The translations under genes and the position numbers were made by a program. Under the pieces are notes generated by a model. That model was not told the origin of the DNA. It saw only the letters and a list, made by a program, of their open reading frames with translations, and made no database searches. Shown here piece by piece: positions 35,206-48,064 of a stretch of DNA of 64,000 nt (the first letter of the stretch is position 1; every line of letters begins with the position of its first letter). Source of the stretch: Procambarus clarkii (Eukaryota > Arthropoda > Malacostraca > Decapoda > Cambaridae); assembly GCF_040958095.1 (NCBI RefSeq), contig NC_091208.1, forward strand, positions 16,361,267 to 16,425,266, given 5' to 3'.

Positions 35206-35900
35206 TATTAATATATATACAAGAAGGTACATTGGGATTGTGAGGATACATAGCATAGTGATTACATTCTTGTAAAGCCACTAGTACGTGCAGAATTTCG
35301 GTCAGATCCTTAATCTAAGAAAATTTTAAGTAGTAAGTACTAGCAAAATTTATAAAAATGATAACAGGTAATGTACATGGTAAGGAAACAAAGAAAAAAA
35401 GCTGAGAGAAATTAAAAGGTATATTGAAGCACATAGGTAGCTCAGATTGATTTTAATGACAGCTTGAATAATAGTTTAACAAAAATTACAAGGCACAATA
35501 CAGCATATTGATAGCACTGAAAAGAAGACAGCAATGATCACAGTGGAAAAGTTGTTTGGATTAAGGACATAAAGATTGGGAGATTAGGTAACACTAGATA
35601 CAGACCAAATTTAAAGCACGGTGTAGGAAACTATGAAGATGAAATTAGGTACTTTTTGGTTTTGTTTTTGAATGAGGCAAAAGTTTGACAGTTTTTCAAT
35701 TCATTAGGGAGTGAGTTCCATAGACTAGTTCCCTGTATTTGCATAGAGTGTTTACACAGAATAAGTTTGACACTGGGGATATCAAAGAGATATTTATTTC
35801 TGGTGTGGTGATAATGGGTCCTATTACATCTGTCCAGGGAGAGTTTCAGAGCATTGACTATATGGTCCTTCATACAGAATAGGGAAGCAGCACATTGCTA
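35203..35900 (-). pseudogene. LINE 3' fragment (reverse transcriptase C-terminus and 3' UTR)
   Basis: The minus-strand frame 35873-35631 has the motifs HHTRNKYLFDIPSVKL and GTSLWNSLPNELKN...FKNKTKKYL, which form the C-terminal end of reverse transcriptases in CR1/jockey-type LINEs. The 3' UTR extends to about 35203 and ends in an AT-rich tail. 5' truncated, as is usual for LINEs after incomplete reverse transcription. Only about 80 coding residues remain. Confidence 0.7.
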
Positions 35901-37425
35901 TGTATACCTAAGCATGCTAAAAAAAAATACATTGTTTGAGAGGAGTCTTGTTGAAACTAGTAGGAGGAGCTATAATATAATGTTTCCATGATTCAGTGCT
36001 TACCTCTTGTGAAAATCATGAAGTTATTGTTTAGTCAGAGTTGATTTGTTTTTTGTATTGGCCTAGGTATTTTCTCCCCTGATTCCATGTATGACTAACC
36101 ATCCTGTGAGATGTGAATACTAGATGAACTTATAGCTAGTTTTTTTATCTACACTGTGTAATCTTCCATATAGAATAGGGTAGCAGCACATCGCTATATA
36201 TATCTAAGCTTCTTAATACAAAAATATCGGTAATAAAGATTTTAAATTATAGTTTGTGTTATTACCAATATTATCCTTATTAAATCATGTTAACCATGGA
36301 TCATTAAGATCTCATGTTGATATGCAATACAGTAGTCATATTTCTTTTGAATCATTCATTAAATTGTGCATTCTGTCTCAATTTTTCACTTCTTTGCATA
36401 TACTGTACTGTATAGTACAAAAAGATAGGAGTAAAATAAACCAGTAATATTTCTTTCATTATATTTTTTATTTAAATAACTGCATCAATATTTTTGCAGC
36501 TGACAGGATTTGTTTCTCACAGGTGCATTATTTGTTAAAAAAAATTAGGTTTATTGCTACACACACAATGGTGCTATATAGCCTTCCCAGCTTGGTGCCT
36601 TCTTTTGATAATTACGTACTGATTGTTACACAGCCAAATTGTGTAACAGGAAGAGGTCTTGGACACAAATTTGATCCATGCTAAATGTAAAGGAACCAGC
36701 TGAGCATTCCTCAAATAAAATAGGCTGCCTCAGCTTATAAGGTAAATAAAACAAGCATTCTTCAAATAAGTAGCTGCCTCACCTCACTGCCTTACTGCTA
36801 CATAGCCTTCCCGGCATGGTGTCTTCTTTTGATAATTACTTGTTCCACACACCCAAATTGTGTAACAGGAAGAGGTCTTGAACCCCTACTTCCCTCTCTC
36901 TTTTTTAATAGTCCATATAGTCATAATTATAGGTTTAAGTATTCAATGAGAAAAGTTTTTGAAGTTTTTCCCTAACCTAACTTCATTTGTGCAGGATATT
37001 TTTCTTTTATGTCTCACCCAGATATAATTTCAAAATAAACCAAACAAAATTAATTAAAAACTGTGTATGTATAGCTAAGGTACACCCTTACTGATTACTA
37101 TGTGAACAGGGGCATTTGGTGATAGTAAATGCTCCCATCAGGCAGGGCTCATAACCTTCTCTCATATTTCATGTTTATTTACTTAATAACTACTAGTATA
37201 ATATCTTGCTATTATAAAACTAATTCTACTCTCATTAAAGACATATTTACTTCAAGTTTCAAGCAGAGAATGTATATATAACTGACACGAAGGACTCCTC
37301 TTCACGAGATTCGCCAACTAATAATCTTTTGTATATATTAAAATCGATCCTAGTGTTATGTAGTAGAGAAAAATTGAGTATTATCCAGTTTACGTAAAGC
37401 TACGAGTGGTCGACAGCACACTTAG
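35901..37425. other. Unassigned region with short direct duplications
   Basis: No gene seen. Two imperfect direct repeats: AGAATAGGG(A/T)AGCAGCACAT near 35878 and 36173, and an 85-bp block with CTTCTTTTGATAATTAC and CAAATTGTGTAACAGGAAGA at about 36578-36662 and 36800-36882. Confidence 0.5.
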
Positions 37426-37542
37426 ATGACGGACCAAACTTACGAAGGTTTTTCTTCTTTGTGTAGCTACCTGCATTCCGACGTAGCCGCCATGAAGGCG
37501 CTAAGAAGAAAAACATTCGCAGCTAAGAAGAAAAAAACATTC
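37426..37542 (+). other. Possible first coding exon with GTAAGT donor
   Basis: An ATG at 37426 opens a basic short frame (lysine-rich end) that reaches ACATTC|GTAAGT at about 37542. The donor is a strong consensus, but no downstream exon or protein family was recognised. The frame also runs on past the donor to 37830. Weak candidate. Confidence 0.2.
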
Positions 37543-37867
37543 GTAAGTACCTTCCTGAATCTGGCCCCTAGAGGCAGTCGCTCGCCAGATTCAACAGGCA
37601 CGGTGTTACAACAAATATTTTTATGTTCATTTTTTCTGCACAATTACAAATGCATTTCTTTTGTTTTTCTGGCTAATCCTATGTATATTGAACAGGTTTA
37701 CAATATTCAAGCAGTAGATCATCTACTGATCAGCAGTAGATCATCTGTTCAAAGAAGCTGTGTCACATGTATCACAAATGTGCCCACAAACATTGTTCAT
37801 ATTTTCTATATTACATGTTCAATTATTTAAATTTACAACTTATTTACACACTGTACACTATCACAGA

Positions 37868-38265
37868 CTATATACAACACTATGAACACTTAGAGCTGCG
37901 CGAGTGAGTGATAGTCACTGTAGCAGTCAACTTGGCACAAGAGAACTTTGCACTCAATGCACCAAGTGCAGATGGATCTTCACTTCTGTTCCTCACGTTG
38001 CATGTTCTTACAAACAATGCAGAAACGTTTACCCCTTTCACATGTTCCTGTGCTTGGCATATAACCAAGTTTGTGTACATAAAGGTAACCTTTACACATG
38101 AGTCTGTCAGGAAGTGCGCGAGGCATTGTTGTTGGCACCTCACATGGCACAACTATGCCCTCCACCCCATATTTCACCAGCAATTGCAACATTAAATGTA
38201 CGCTCCAAATACCAAAAACACTGGAGTACTTGTGTGGCAGGATTGTAAGAATTTTGTCCCACAAA
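37868..38265 (-). pseudogene. piggyBac-like transposase C-terminus (inverted relative to the rest)
   Basis: On the minus strand the reading ALPDRLM...CERGKRFCIVCKNMQREE, then CTWCIECKVLLCQ and DCYSDYHSL, gives the cysteine-rich RING/PHD-like zinc domain that ends piggyBac transposases and binds transposon ends. One stop lies between its two halves. It sits just upstream of, and opposite to, the body of a piggyBac transposase (38300-39426), which itself lacks this C-terminus. Confidence 0.7.
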
Positions 38266-38299
38266 TTCCAACATTTGATGATACCGATGTTGGCATGAA

Positions 38300-39426
38300 A
38301 TTGATTATTTTATGGCATATCTTGATCAGCCATTCATGGACCATCTCGTTATAGAGACAAACGGATACGCTCTGGCACTAATTGACTCTGGAATTTTACC
38401 TGCCTCTTGATTAACACGTTGGAAAGACACGACTATTTAGGAAATAAATGTGTTTTTAGCGTTGTGCATGATGATGAGGCATACGGATAAACACGTGATC
38501 CAGGATTATTGGAACAATGACAGCCTTGCTCCAACCCCCTTATTCAACAAGTCAACAGTCACGTGATAGTTACCTGCTGCTTCTCAGGTGCCTGCACTTT
38601 GAGAAGCAGTAGGCTAATGCTAATGTAAACTAATGCAGACAATGCTAATGAAGACAAACACGACACACTGTGGAAAGTGCGGAAGATATGAAGTGATTTG
38701 AGAGGAAAGTGCTGTGACTATTTGTACCAACACAGAATGTCGTGATAGATGAATCACTATTTCTGTTCAAGAGACGACTGTCGTTCTAGCAGTACATTCC
38801 ATCAAAGCAGCACAGGTTTGGAATAAAGTTCTTCGTGTTATGTGACTGAGAAACTGGTATGGTCATGGTCATGATATTGTATTCAGGTGCGGACTTTGAC
38901 ATACCAGGTCAAGAGCCACATGGGTTCTCAGGCTGTCGTGATAACACTTATGGAACTATTGCTGAACACGGGGCATATCCTGTACACGGACAACTTCTAT
39001 ACCAGTTCCTTGCTGACCAGATTCCTCCTTGACCACAACACAGCGTATGTGGCACTGTCAAGGTCCACATGAGGGAAATGCCAGTGTTTGGCATTGGTAT
39101 TGCAGTGGGCGAAGGCCAGCTGCAAAGTGTGATAAAATGTTATCTGTGCTGTGGAGGGGCAGACGCGAGGTGAATATGTTGACAACTATTCACAGCGGTG
39201 CAATGTTGGACAGTGGCAAAGTAATCCTTGCAACAAGGGTGAAAATGTATAAACCTGATTGTGTCATTGACTACAATGTAAATATGCGTTTAGTAGATAA
39301 AACTTACATGATGGTTGGTGCCATCGAGTGCATGAGAAAATCAGTGAAGTGGACCAAGGAATTGTTTTTCCACCTTCTTGGCATTACAGTGCTGAACTGT
39401 TTCAACACTTATCACGGAGTCTGTTG
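38300..39426 (+). pseudogene. piggyBac-like transposase body (DDE domain), broken
   Basis: Plus-strand pieces in order: HLVIETNGYALAL and WKDTT (about 38340-38435), IQDYWNNDSLAPTPLFNKS (about 38495-38560), VVIDESLFLFKRRLSF, QHRFGIKFFVLCD with the first catalytic Asp (about 38735-38855), and VVITLMELL...HILYTDNFYTSS with the second catalytic Asp (38930-39010). The region ends with PDCVIDYNVNMRLVDKTYMM and KWTKELFFHLLGITVLN (39256-39400). Several stops and frame changes interrupt it. Its C-terminal zinc domain is absent here and is found inverted at 37868-38265. The plus-strand body stops at 39426, where a gypsy fragment begins. Confidence 0.8.
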
Positions 39427-40617
39427 GTATATGTGAGGCGTCAGGTGGTGTTGCCGGCGCGGTACAGAAACGTGGCACTGAAGCTTGCACACTCAGTGGA
39501 TCCCGCGGGTCACTTAGGAGTAACCAAGACCTTAACCGGCTTCGGGAACATTTTTATTGGCCGGGCATGGACGCGGATGTAAGAAAAATCTGCAAGACGT
39601 GTTTCTCGTGCCAGAGGGCGGGGAAGAAAGTCCCTACCATCCCAAAAGCACCTTTGGTTCCAGTTCCTGCGTTTGGCCAAGCGTTTGAACTCCTTATAAT
39701 CGACGTAGTTGGACCATTACCTAGGACAAGAAGGGGAAATAATTATTTATTGACCATCATGTGTGCTTCGACGAGATTTCCGGAGGCGATCCCAGTGCGG
39801 AAAGTGACATCGAGATGCGTCATGGGATACCTTCACCGGTTCTTTGCTTGGGTAGGAGTGCCCAAGGAGATCCAGTCCGACTGCGGAAGTGTTTTCCAGT
39901 CGAAGTGGTTTAGGCAGGCTATTGCAAGCTGGGGACTAGCCCAACTACGATCGTCACCATATAGACCTCAATCGCAGGGGATTGAGATGTTCCACTCCAC
40001 TCCACTCTGAAGACCGTCTTAAGGGATGTGCGAAACAGGAAGCGGAATGGGATGAGGCTGTCTATCCAGTCATGTTTGCAATCTGAGATGCTATAGTTGA
40101 GTCTCTGGGATTCTCTCCATTCCAATTTGTGTTTGGGCACAAAGTAAGGAGCCCGTTATTGATGCTGAAGGAGCAGTTAGCGGCGGAGAAGATTTTAGTA
40201 TCAGTAGAGGAGTATGTGCAGAAATTCTATGAACGATTGAAAACGGCGAAGGAGCTGGCTGCTGAGCACCTGAAAACAGCTCAAGAGAAGATGTCGATTT
40301 GGTACGACAAGAAGGCTGTCCCAAGGGAGTTCGAGGTGGGGGCCAGAGTGATGATGTTGCTACCTGGGAGAGGTAGAGTGACGGAATCACGCTTTGGTGG
40401 TGATATAGTGACTATTCATCTTTTTGCCTGGGAGCAGGGCCAGTGATTGCTGTGAGTGTTTTATCTGCCAATCGAAAAGAAGTTCATCTCCAGTGACACT
40501 TCATGTGGTAAATATTGTCCCATCCAGTGGTTGTGTAGTCCTCAGCAGTGCAGGCGACACTATTCAGAGACTACTGAAGAAGGAGGAGGTCCCGTGGAGC
40601 AACGTGCTCCTATAGGA
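39427..40617 (+). mobile_element. Ty3/gypsy retroelement fossil: integrase part of pol
   Basis: Recognised parts are the H2C2 zinc-binding region of integrase (about 39440-39615), the integrase catalytic core (about 39650-39990) and a following C-terminal pol region to about 40617. Upstream pol domains and gag are absent, so this is an internal fragment. It is broken, with roughly three interruptions. No LTR could be fixed on either side; possible 3' sequence follows to about 41110. Family: Ty3/gypsy (Metaviridae-like), inferred from integrase type. Age appears moderate. Confidence 0.8.
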
Positions 40618-41140
40618 ATACAATACTTTTAGGGGCGGTGGAGCACCCCGAGGACGCGACCCTTATTGCTCTCGAAGGAACGAGAGTAATCGCAGACTTC
40701 ATTGGTGAGGAGCCTGAGTGAATGATCTGCAACAATGTCAAGGTTATTGTGAGGGAGAAGGACGCCTAAGGACACGCCTGACGTCACAAGCTAGCAGGTG
40801 GAGGAGTGACGTCATCGAGGCAACAGAAGTGTCGCCCACCGCTGCTCTTGCAGTTCACTGATCCAGTTAAGGAACCTTCCCTCCCAGTTACCCCGTGTTG
40901 GGTACAAGTTCCTCTATGGAACGGTGAGCATATTTATTACTGCGATTCATGTACTAGGATGAACTTGAAATAATATATATAGGTCTGTGTGTATTTATAT
41001 TATAATGGGAGTGACAGTGAGGCATAACTGACTCAACGAAGTGTAGCCTAGCACTGTCCAGCGACTATTTACCATTAAATATTAAGTGACAGTTAAAGTT
41101 ATTTTGAAGCCTCTTAATTCTGCGTGAAATACATTAACGT
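40618..41140. other. Non-coding sequence after the gypsy fragment
   Basis: No gene is seen. It could be the 3' end of the gypsy element, but matching LTR ends were not found. Confidence 0.3.
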
Positions 41141-41225
41141 GCTAAAGTAATATCATAGCTGCCTGAATAGCTTGAATAGGTCGGGAGTCAGGGCTGTTGA
41201 TAAGCAACGGTTGCATTATTTTCAG

Positions 41226-41302
41226 CATGTCATGGTCGAGTTGGTTGGGCATATATTTAAGAGTACCGGGTGTGCAGGTTCGAATCCTCATCACGGCTTC
41301 TG
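41226..41302 (+). repeat. tRNA-like SINE fragment
   Basis: A-box-like TGGTCGAGTTGGTTGGG and B-box GGTTCGAATCCTCATCACGG at tRNA-like spacing. No body or tail recognised. Probably the head of a tRNA-derived repeat rather than a working tRNA. Confidence 0.45.
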
Positions 41303-41339
41303 GAAAGAAATTAGAAAAATAGGTCTGGAATCTGTACAT

Positions 41340-41840
41340 TAGAGTGGCATGTCAAACTGAGGGTCCCCGAGGGCTATATGGGCCACATTTGTGTTGTCAT
41401 GAGTACCTCACACCACAGTTAATTGAAGTCATTTAATAAAAATTATTGCAGAATATTTTTATTACATAAACTTAAAAACCTATAATGTGCATACAAATGG
41501 TTTAGCGGCTAGCTATGAATGCAACGTAATGAATTAGTTTAACAAAAGAAACATAATGTCTGCTAACCACATTCACAGCACCGTCGGTAGATAAGCATTC
41601 AAGTTTACTGAAATCCAAACCATAGTCATGCAGAACATGCTCGACATTCTTAAAGATGTACTGTTGTAGTAGTGTCATGCATGGGGATCAGTTCAAGCAG
41701 TTCTTCATATATATTAAATTCACTGTTACAGGCCCTGATGAAAACCACGCGCTGTGCTATTCCAGTGATGTCAACGGTCTCATCAATAGCAATAGAAAAA
41801 GTCTTTTAGAACTCTTAACTCTTTTGCCTCACATTTGCAT
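41340..41840 (-). pseudogene. hAT transposase fragment (GTF2IRD2/ZBED-like)
   Basis: On the minus strand 41836-41660 reads FSIAIDETVDITGIAQRVVF then NIYEELLELIPMHDTTT. After a frame change it continues NVEHVLHDYGLDFSKLE and CLSTDGAV (to about 41570). The DET/D and STDGA contexts are the catalytic core of hAT transposases of the group that also gave rise to vertebrate ZBED5, FAM200 and GTF2IRD2 genes. At 41340 the plus strand reads TAGAGTGGCATGTCAAACTG and GGGCCACAT, which resembles a hAT terminal repeat, so this is probably the 3' end of the element. N-terminus absent. Confidence 0.7.
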
Positions 41841-42315
41841 TCATATTTGTTTTGTGATTTTTAAATCTTTTAAAAGGTGATAGTTTAAATGATAAAAACT
41901 GCAATTTTGGCCGTTAAATGACCAAATTACGGTAGCTTTTGTGCTGATCCTTCATACCGATAGTTAGAAGGGCTGGGGTCCAAGAGCTAACAGCTCGATC
42001 TTGCAAGCACAAATAGTAAACAGAAACACATACACACACACTCACAAACACACACACACATTCCGCTACAACGCGTCAGTCTTCCCACCTATCGACCTCC
42101 ACACCACTCGCCTGCCTCTCAACAACCCTGACACCAGGTGCACAATGTTGAATCTGCGAAGTATGAATGCGAGAAATATCTTGGAATCATGATTAATAGG
42201 GAAATAAGGCAACAATTCTATTTATAACTGAGTGGAATACAGGAAATAGGATAAATAGTTTTATTTCAAGAAAGGCTAGCAAGAACACATATAATATTAA
42301 TCTTTATAGACTATA
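41841..42315. other. Unassigned region with short (CA)n
   Basis: Contains a short (CA)n at about 42030-42062. A plus-strand KYLGIMINR-like reading near 42165 hints at a LINE remnant but is too short to call. Confidence 0.4.
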
Positions 42316-43410
42316 GCTACCTTACAGCATATACCTACCTCACAACCCATGTCTACCTCACAACCCATGTCTACCTCACAACCCATGCCTACTTCACAAC
42401 CTCTGCCTACTTCACAACCTCTGCCTTCTTCACAACCTCTGCCTACTTCACGACCTCTGCCTTCTTCACAACCTCTGCCTACTTCACAACCTCTGCCTAC
42501 TTCACAACCTCTACCTACTTCACAACCTCTGCCTACTTCACAACCTCTGCCTACTTCACGACCTCTGCTTACTTCACAACTTCTGCCTACTTCACAACCT
42601 CTGCCTACTTCACAACCTCTACCTACTTCACAACCTCTGCCTACTTCACAACCTCTGCCTTCTTCACGACCTCTGCCTACTTCACAACCCATGCCTACTT
42701 CACAACCCATGCCTACTTCACAACCTCTGCCTACTTCACAACCTCTGCCTACTTCACAACCTCTGCCTTCTTCACAACCTCTGCCTACTTCACGACCTCT
42801 GCCTTCTTCACAACCTCTGCCTTCTTCACAACCTCTGCCTACTTCACGACCTCTGCCTTCTTCACAACCTCTGCCTACTTCACAACCTCTGCCTACTTCA
42901 CAACCTCTGCCTTCTTCACGACCTCTGCCTACTTCACAACTTCTGCCTACTTCACAACCTCTGCCTACTTCACAACCTCTACCTACTTCACAACCTCTGC
43001 CTTCTTCACAACCTCTGCCTACTTCACAACCTCTGCCTACTTCACGACCTCTGCTTACTTCACAACTTCTGCCTACTTCACAACCTCTGCCTACTTCACA
43101 ACCTCTACCTACTTCACAACCTCTGCCTACTTCACAACCTCGGCCTACTTCACAACCTCTATCTACTTCACAACCTCTGCCTACTTAACAACCCATGTCT
43201 ACTTCCCAACCTCTGCCAACTTCACAACCTCTGCCTACTTCATAACCTCTGCCTACTTCACAACCTCGGCCTACTTCACAACCTCTATCTACTTCACAAC
43301 CTCTGCCTACTTAACAACCCATGTCTACTTCCCAACCTCTGCCAACTTCACAACCTCTGCCAACTTCCCAACCTCTGCCAACTTCACAACTTCTGCCTTC
43401 TTCACAATCT
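42316..43410. repeat. 18-bp minisatellite
   Basis: About 60 units of ACTTCACAACCTCTGCCT with T/C, A/G and C/T variants; higher-order blocks of several units recur (for example around 42540-42660 and 43040-43110). The 18-bp period keeps a Pro-Leu-Pro-Thr-Ser-Gln frame open for 279 residues. There is no start context, signal or flanking coding, so it is treated as repeat. Confidence 0.96.
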
Positions 43411-43593
43411 CATCAAAGATCGCTACACAAAAATTAAAAATAAGCTGACGTTATTTAAAAAAACACTGTTAGGGTGGAGAGAGTACCTAACAGACAGGAG
43501 TCCAAAAGTCGCAATGAAGTGTGAGATGTCGAACTGTTCTTAGGTAAGAGTTAGTGCTAGGACCCCATGCTACTTTTCATCTTATTTAATCAA

Positions 43594-44340
<747 letters not shown>

Positions 44341-45527
44341 ACAGGTGCTTATATTACATAATAGTTAATGGCTTACAATAAATTACACCTATATATCATT
44401 AACTGCCATATATTGTACTCCCTTATAAAGTGAGACATGAAAATCTCATTTCAAGATGTTATCGAAGTATTGAAATAAGGTAAAATACATCACTATTATT
44501 AATACGCTGTTTTAAGCATTGCTTGAAGGGAATGACGTCATGACTCCATGTAATCAATTATGGAAGGCTTCGGCCCCCCCCCCCCACCATCTGCAGCGCC
44601 TGTCCACCGAACCTGTCCTGGACAAGTCCAGTGATCGATCCGTGGCCGGGCCGGGCTGGCAAGCACAAAGGCGTCGTCACCAAGGTCTTGCTCCGTGTAC
44701 CGCTCGCTGTCAACCTCACATCCTCAAACAGGTTTTTGTTCGTTGATGATATGGAAAATTGGTTTACTGGGAATTATATAAAATATATATAAATGTTGTA
44801 TTTTCTTTTGTAAATTGATGTATATATGATTTTTATATTGTATATTATTTAATAAACAAAAACAACAAAAAACAACTTTTTTTCGGTAGCGCGATGATAT
44901 TTATTCCTGCTGACGCTTTCTGCTACTTCGTTTTCAGCATTAACTTATTATCTAATTCGTTTACCTTTCCCCCGGGTAATATTTTGGCCAGAGAAATGTA
45001 CAAGACGTTGGTGGTGGCAATGAGAGAAATTGTTATATTGTATTCCATCTTTTGGCCATTTATAGTTTTCATAGCTTTGTATCTTTAATTTGGGTATTAT
45101 TGTATAGCACTACTTTGACCCGCCAGACAAACATTAGAGCTAATTCCTTCATCGACAACATTACGTTTCTTGACTACATCTTCCTTCCTGGATATCTTTT
45201 CCCAGAAAATTTCTTCTTGGACATAGTCCTTCCTGGATATATCACTTCCTAAAAATATTTTCCCATGGGAGACCCTCATTGGCATCGTCATCGTCTTTTC
45301 AAAATATTTTTTAAGACATATTCCATTCATTGTATGTTAATCCAGATAAGCATTATTTCCTTTGAAATATATTCACTCTTGGAGAAATTCCTGTCAATAT
45401 ATTTCCTGAGATATTATCCTGATATACTGTATACAGTACATTATCTCATGGACATTATACCGTGGATACATTTCCCTCCATGATTATATCGCAGAACATA
45501 CATACAGTCATTAACCGACGTATTGTC
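44341..45527. other. Unassigned region
   Basis: No gene recognised. Includes a C-run near 44574-44585 and AT-rich sequence; short open frames have no motifs. Confidence 0.4.
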
Positions 45528-45555
45528 CCATATATATATATATATATATATATAA

Positions 45556-46971
45556 ATCGTACCTAGTAGCCAGAACGCACTTTTTGGCCAACTATGCAAG
45601 GCCCGATTTGTCTATGTTACGGCCCGCTTGGGTCGCAACTGGGTTCTTTCTCTGATGTTAGTAGAGCTTGGGTATCCGGCCCAAAGCTAGTAGTGGCTTT
45701 CAAGGGGTGTGCTCCGTAACGCAAGTAAATTAAAGGGGAAGGGATAAAACTGCTCAGAAATAAATATATATTCACCACCACCAATAAATAAATATATAAA
45801 CAGTCACACGCTGTTACTATAACTACACGTATTTACAATCACTTGTCTTCCTCCGAAGACACAGGATGCTCTGCTTAACGGTGCTCAAGACGAGTAACCC
45901 TGGTTCTCTTCTTGTGGCCTCTAGACGAATCCTTAGATTCTCCCAGCGAGTCTACCCAGGCCACAGGCCAGCCAAATCACAGTCCCACTGGGTGCACCGT
46001 CGTGGAGGCCGTCAACCACAAATCCAGCCTGTAGCTGGCAGGTTCCAATCAGCTACGCTGCGTAGGCCACTCCACGACTGATACTAGGGTTGCGAGCCCT
46101 AGGCAGGAGCCTCGTGTGATTCCACAGATCACTCTCCTCACCACAACACCCCAGTGGCTAGTCTTCTCCCCCAGTCAGTCCAGGGTACGACAAATCCTCA
46201 ACTATCACGTCACAGGCAGGCTAACACAACAGTGTTCATCCGGGGGGGGGGGGGGGGGGGTTGACTCACAGCTGCAGCAACAAATGCGTGGAGGTTCTAC
46301 CGCTGCCTTGGGTAGACTGATCCAACGTTCATTACAGCAGTCCCAGGTCGACTCTGTAATCAGACACGTCATTAGTACTAGTTACAATCTAGGGCACCTC
46401 ACTTACAGGCTTAGACACAAACGCCCACCTATCCACTCCATAGATGGCGTTGCTGTCTAAGCGTCACCTCACCAGAGGTCAGCAGCGGCTACGTCACGAG
46501 CTGATTAGGACGGAAAACTAGCCCTTGTGGCCGGTATCTCTCGTCCTCACTAGATGGCGTCGTCCATTTGGAGGGGGTTTCGGGAGCCGACCCACAGATG
46601 ACGCTGTCGTCACTGCTCCGTGCTCGACGCTGGGCTCGGGTCCGTAACAGTCTAATAAGCCAAGTTTTCCTGAATTAATATATTTTCTCTAATTTTTTTC
46701 TTATGAAATGATAAAGCTACCCATTTCATTATGTATGAGGTCAATTTTTTTTTATTGGAGTTAAAATTAACGTAGATATATGACCGAACATAACCATCCC
46801 TACCTAACCTAACCTAACCTATCTTTATAGGTTAGGTAGCCGAAAAAGTTAGGTTAGGTTAGGTTAGGTAGGTTAGGTAGTCGAAAAAACATTAATTCAT
46901 GAAAACTTGGCTTATTAGGCAAATCGGGCCTTGCATAGTAGGCTGACAAGTGAGTTCTGGCTACTAGGTAC

Positions 46972-46975
<4 letters not shown>
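45556..46975 (+). repeat. 390-bp palindromic TTAGG repeat, split by a solo LTR
   Basis: Left part 45556-45614 and right part 46650-46975 together make one normal copy of the 390-bp family described at 33.5 kb. Preceded by a short (TA)n (45528-45554) and followed by (TA)n. Confidence 0.9.
45615..46649 (+). mobile_element. Solo LTR, 1035 bp, with 5-bp target duplication
   Basis: Ends TGTTACGG ... CCGTAACA form an 8-bp inverted terminus, and GTCTA flanks it on both sides (45610-45614 and 46650-46654). The host repeat reads straight through once the LTR is removed. A G-run lies at 46242-46260. These features define a solo LTR of a Ty3/gypsy- or BEL-like element left by LTR-LTR recombination. The perfect target duplication and intact ends suggest it is fairly young. 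No internal coding remains. Confidence 0.88.

Positions 46976-47065
<90 letters not shown>
46976..47065. repeat. (TA)n microsatellite
   Basis: Pure TA run between two palindromic repeats. Confidence 0.98.
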
Positions 47066-47069
<4 letters not shown>

Positions 47070-47448
47070 GTACCTAGTAGCCAGAACGCACTTCTCAGCT
47101 TACTATGCAAGGCCCGATTTGCCTAATAAGCCAAGTTTTCCTGAATTAATTGTTTTTCGACTACCTAACCTAACCTAACCTAACCTAACTTTTTTCGCTA
47201 CCTAACCTAACCTAACCTATAAAGATAGGTTAGGTTAGGTTAGGTAGGGTTGGTTAGGTTCGGTCATATATCTACGTTAATTTTATCTCCAAAAAAAAAA
47301 AATTGACCTCATACATAATGAAATGGGTAGCTTTATCATTTCATAAGAAAAAAATTAGAGAAAATATATTAATTCAGGAAAACTTGGCTTATTAGGCAAA
47401 TCGGGCCTTGCATAGTTGGCTGAGAAGTGCGTTCTGGCTACTAGGTAC

Positions 47449-47452
<4 letters not shown>
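47066..47452 (-). repeat. 390-bp palindromic TTAGG repeat, reverse copy
   Basis: Same family as at 33.5 kb in the opposite orientation (GTTTTTCGACTACC part first, CCTCATACATAATG part last). Confidence 0.9.
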
Positions 47453-47529
<77 letters not shown>

Positions 47530-47546
47530 CATATATCATATATATC

Positions 47547-47593
<47 letters not shown>

Positions 47594-47599
47594 CATATC

Positions 47600-47643
<44 letters not shown>

Positions 47644-47646
47644 TAG
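47453..47646. repeat. (TA)n / CATATA microsatellite
   Basis: TA run with CATATA interruptions, between the palindromic repeat and the Penelope palindrome. Confidence 0.97.
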
Positions 47647-47807
47647 TATATTTTGGTAGCAGTCTTTCCTGTAGACATATTTTATTAAATATGACCGAAA
47701 AAGTAAGATTAATAATTCTAACACGAATTTTCTCAATCTTTCGTACATTATGCTTCACTGTTGGAGGTAAATCAAAAATCACTTCTCCAAAATTCATTTT
47801 TATTTCT

Positions 47808-47860
47808 AGTCTGACGCGACACGGGCGCGTTTCGTAAAACTTATTACATTTTCAAAGACT
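47808..47860 (-). ncRNA. Hammerhead-ribozyme-like segment (left arm)
   Basis: Exact mirror of the 49272-49324 segment on the minus strand: same three stems, GAA core and cleavage-site C, same non-consensus first core strand. Confidence 0.5.
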
Positions 47861-48064
47861 TCACAAATACACAACTGATTAGAACTTGCGTTTCCCTGAT
47901 TTTATATCTACATTTGAGTGAGGTGGGAAGGGTGATGTGGCATTACATTTGAGTAAGGTGGGAAGGATGATGTGGCATTAGAGGATATTAATAGGGTATT
48001 AAAAGTATCAACACAAGACAGAACACGAAACAATGGATATTGAATAGAAGTGTTTGTAGAAAGC

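Noticed and set aside
42130-42220. KYLGIMINR-like piece suggesting a LINE reverse transcriptase
   Set aside because: Too short and without neighbouring motifs.
44888-45100. Small hydrophobic frame possibly encoding a membrane peptide
   Set aside because: No start context, splice signals or family resemblance; expected by chance in AT-rich DNA.
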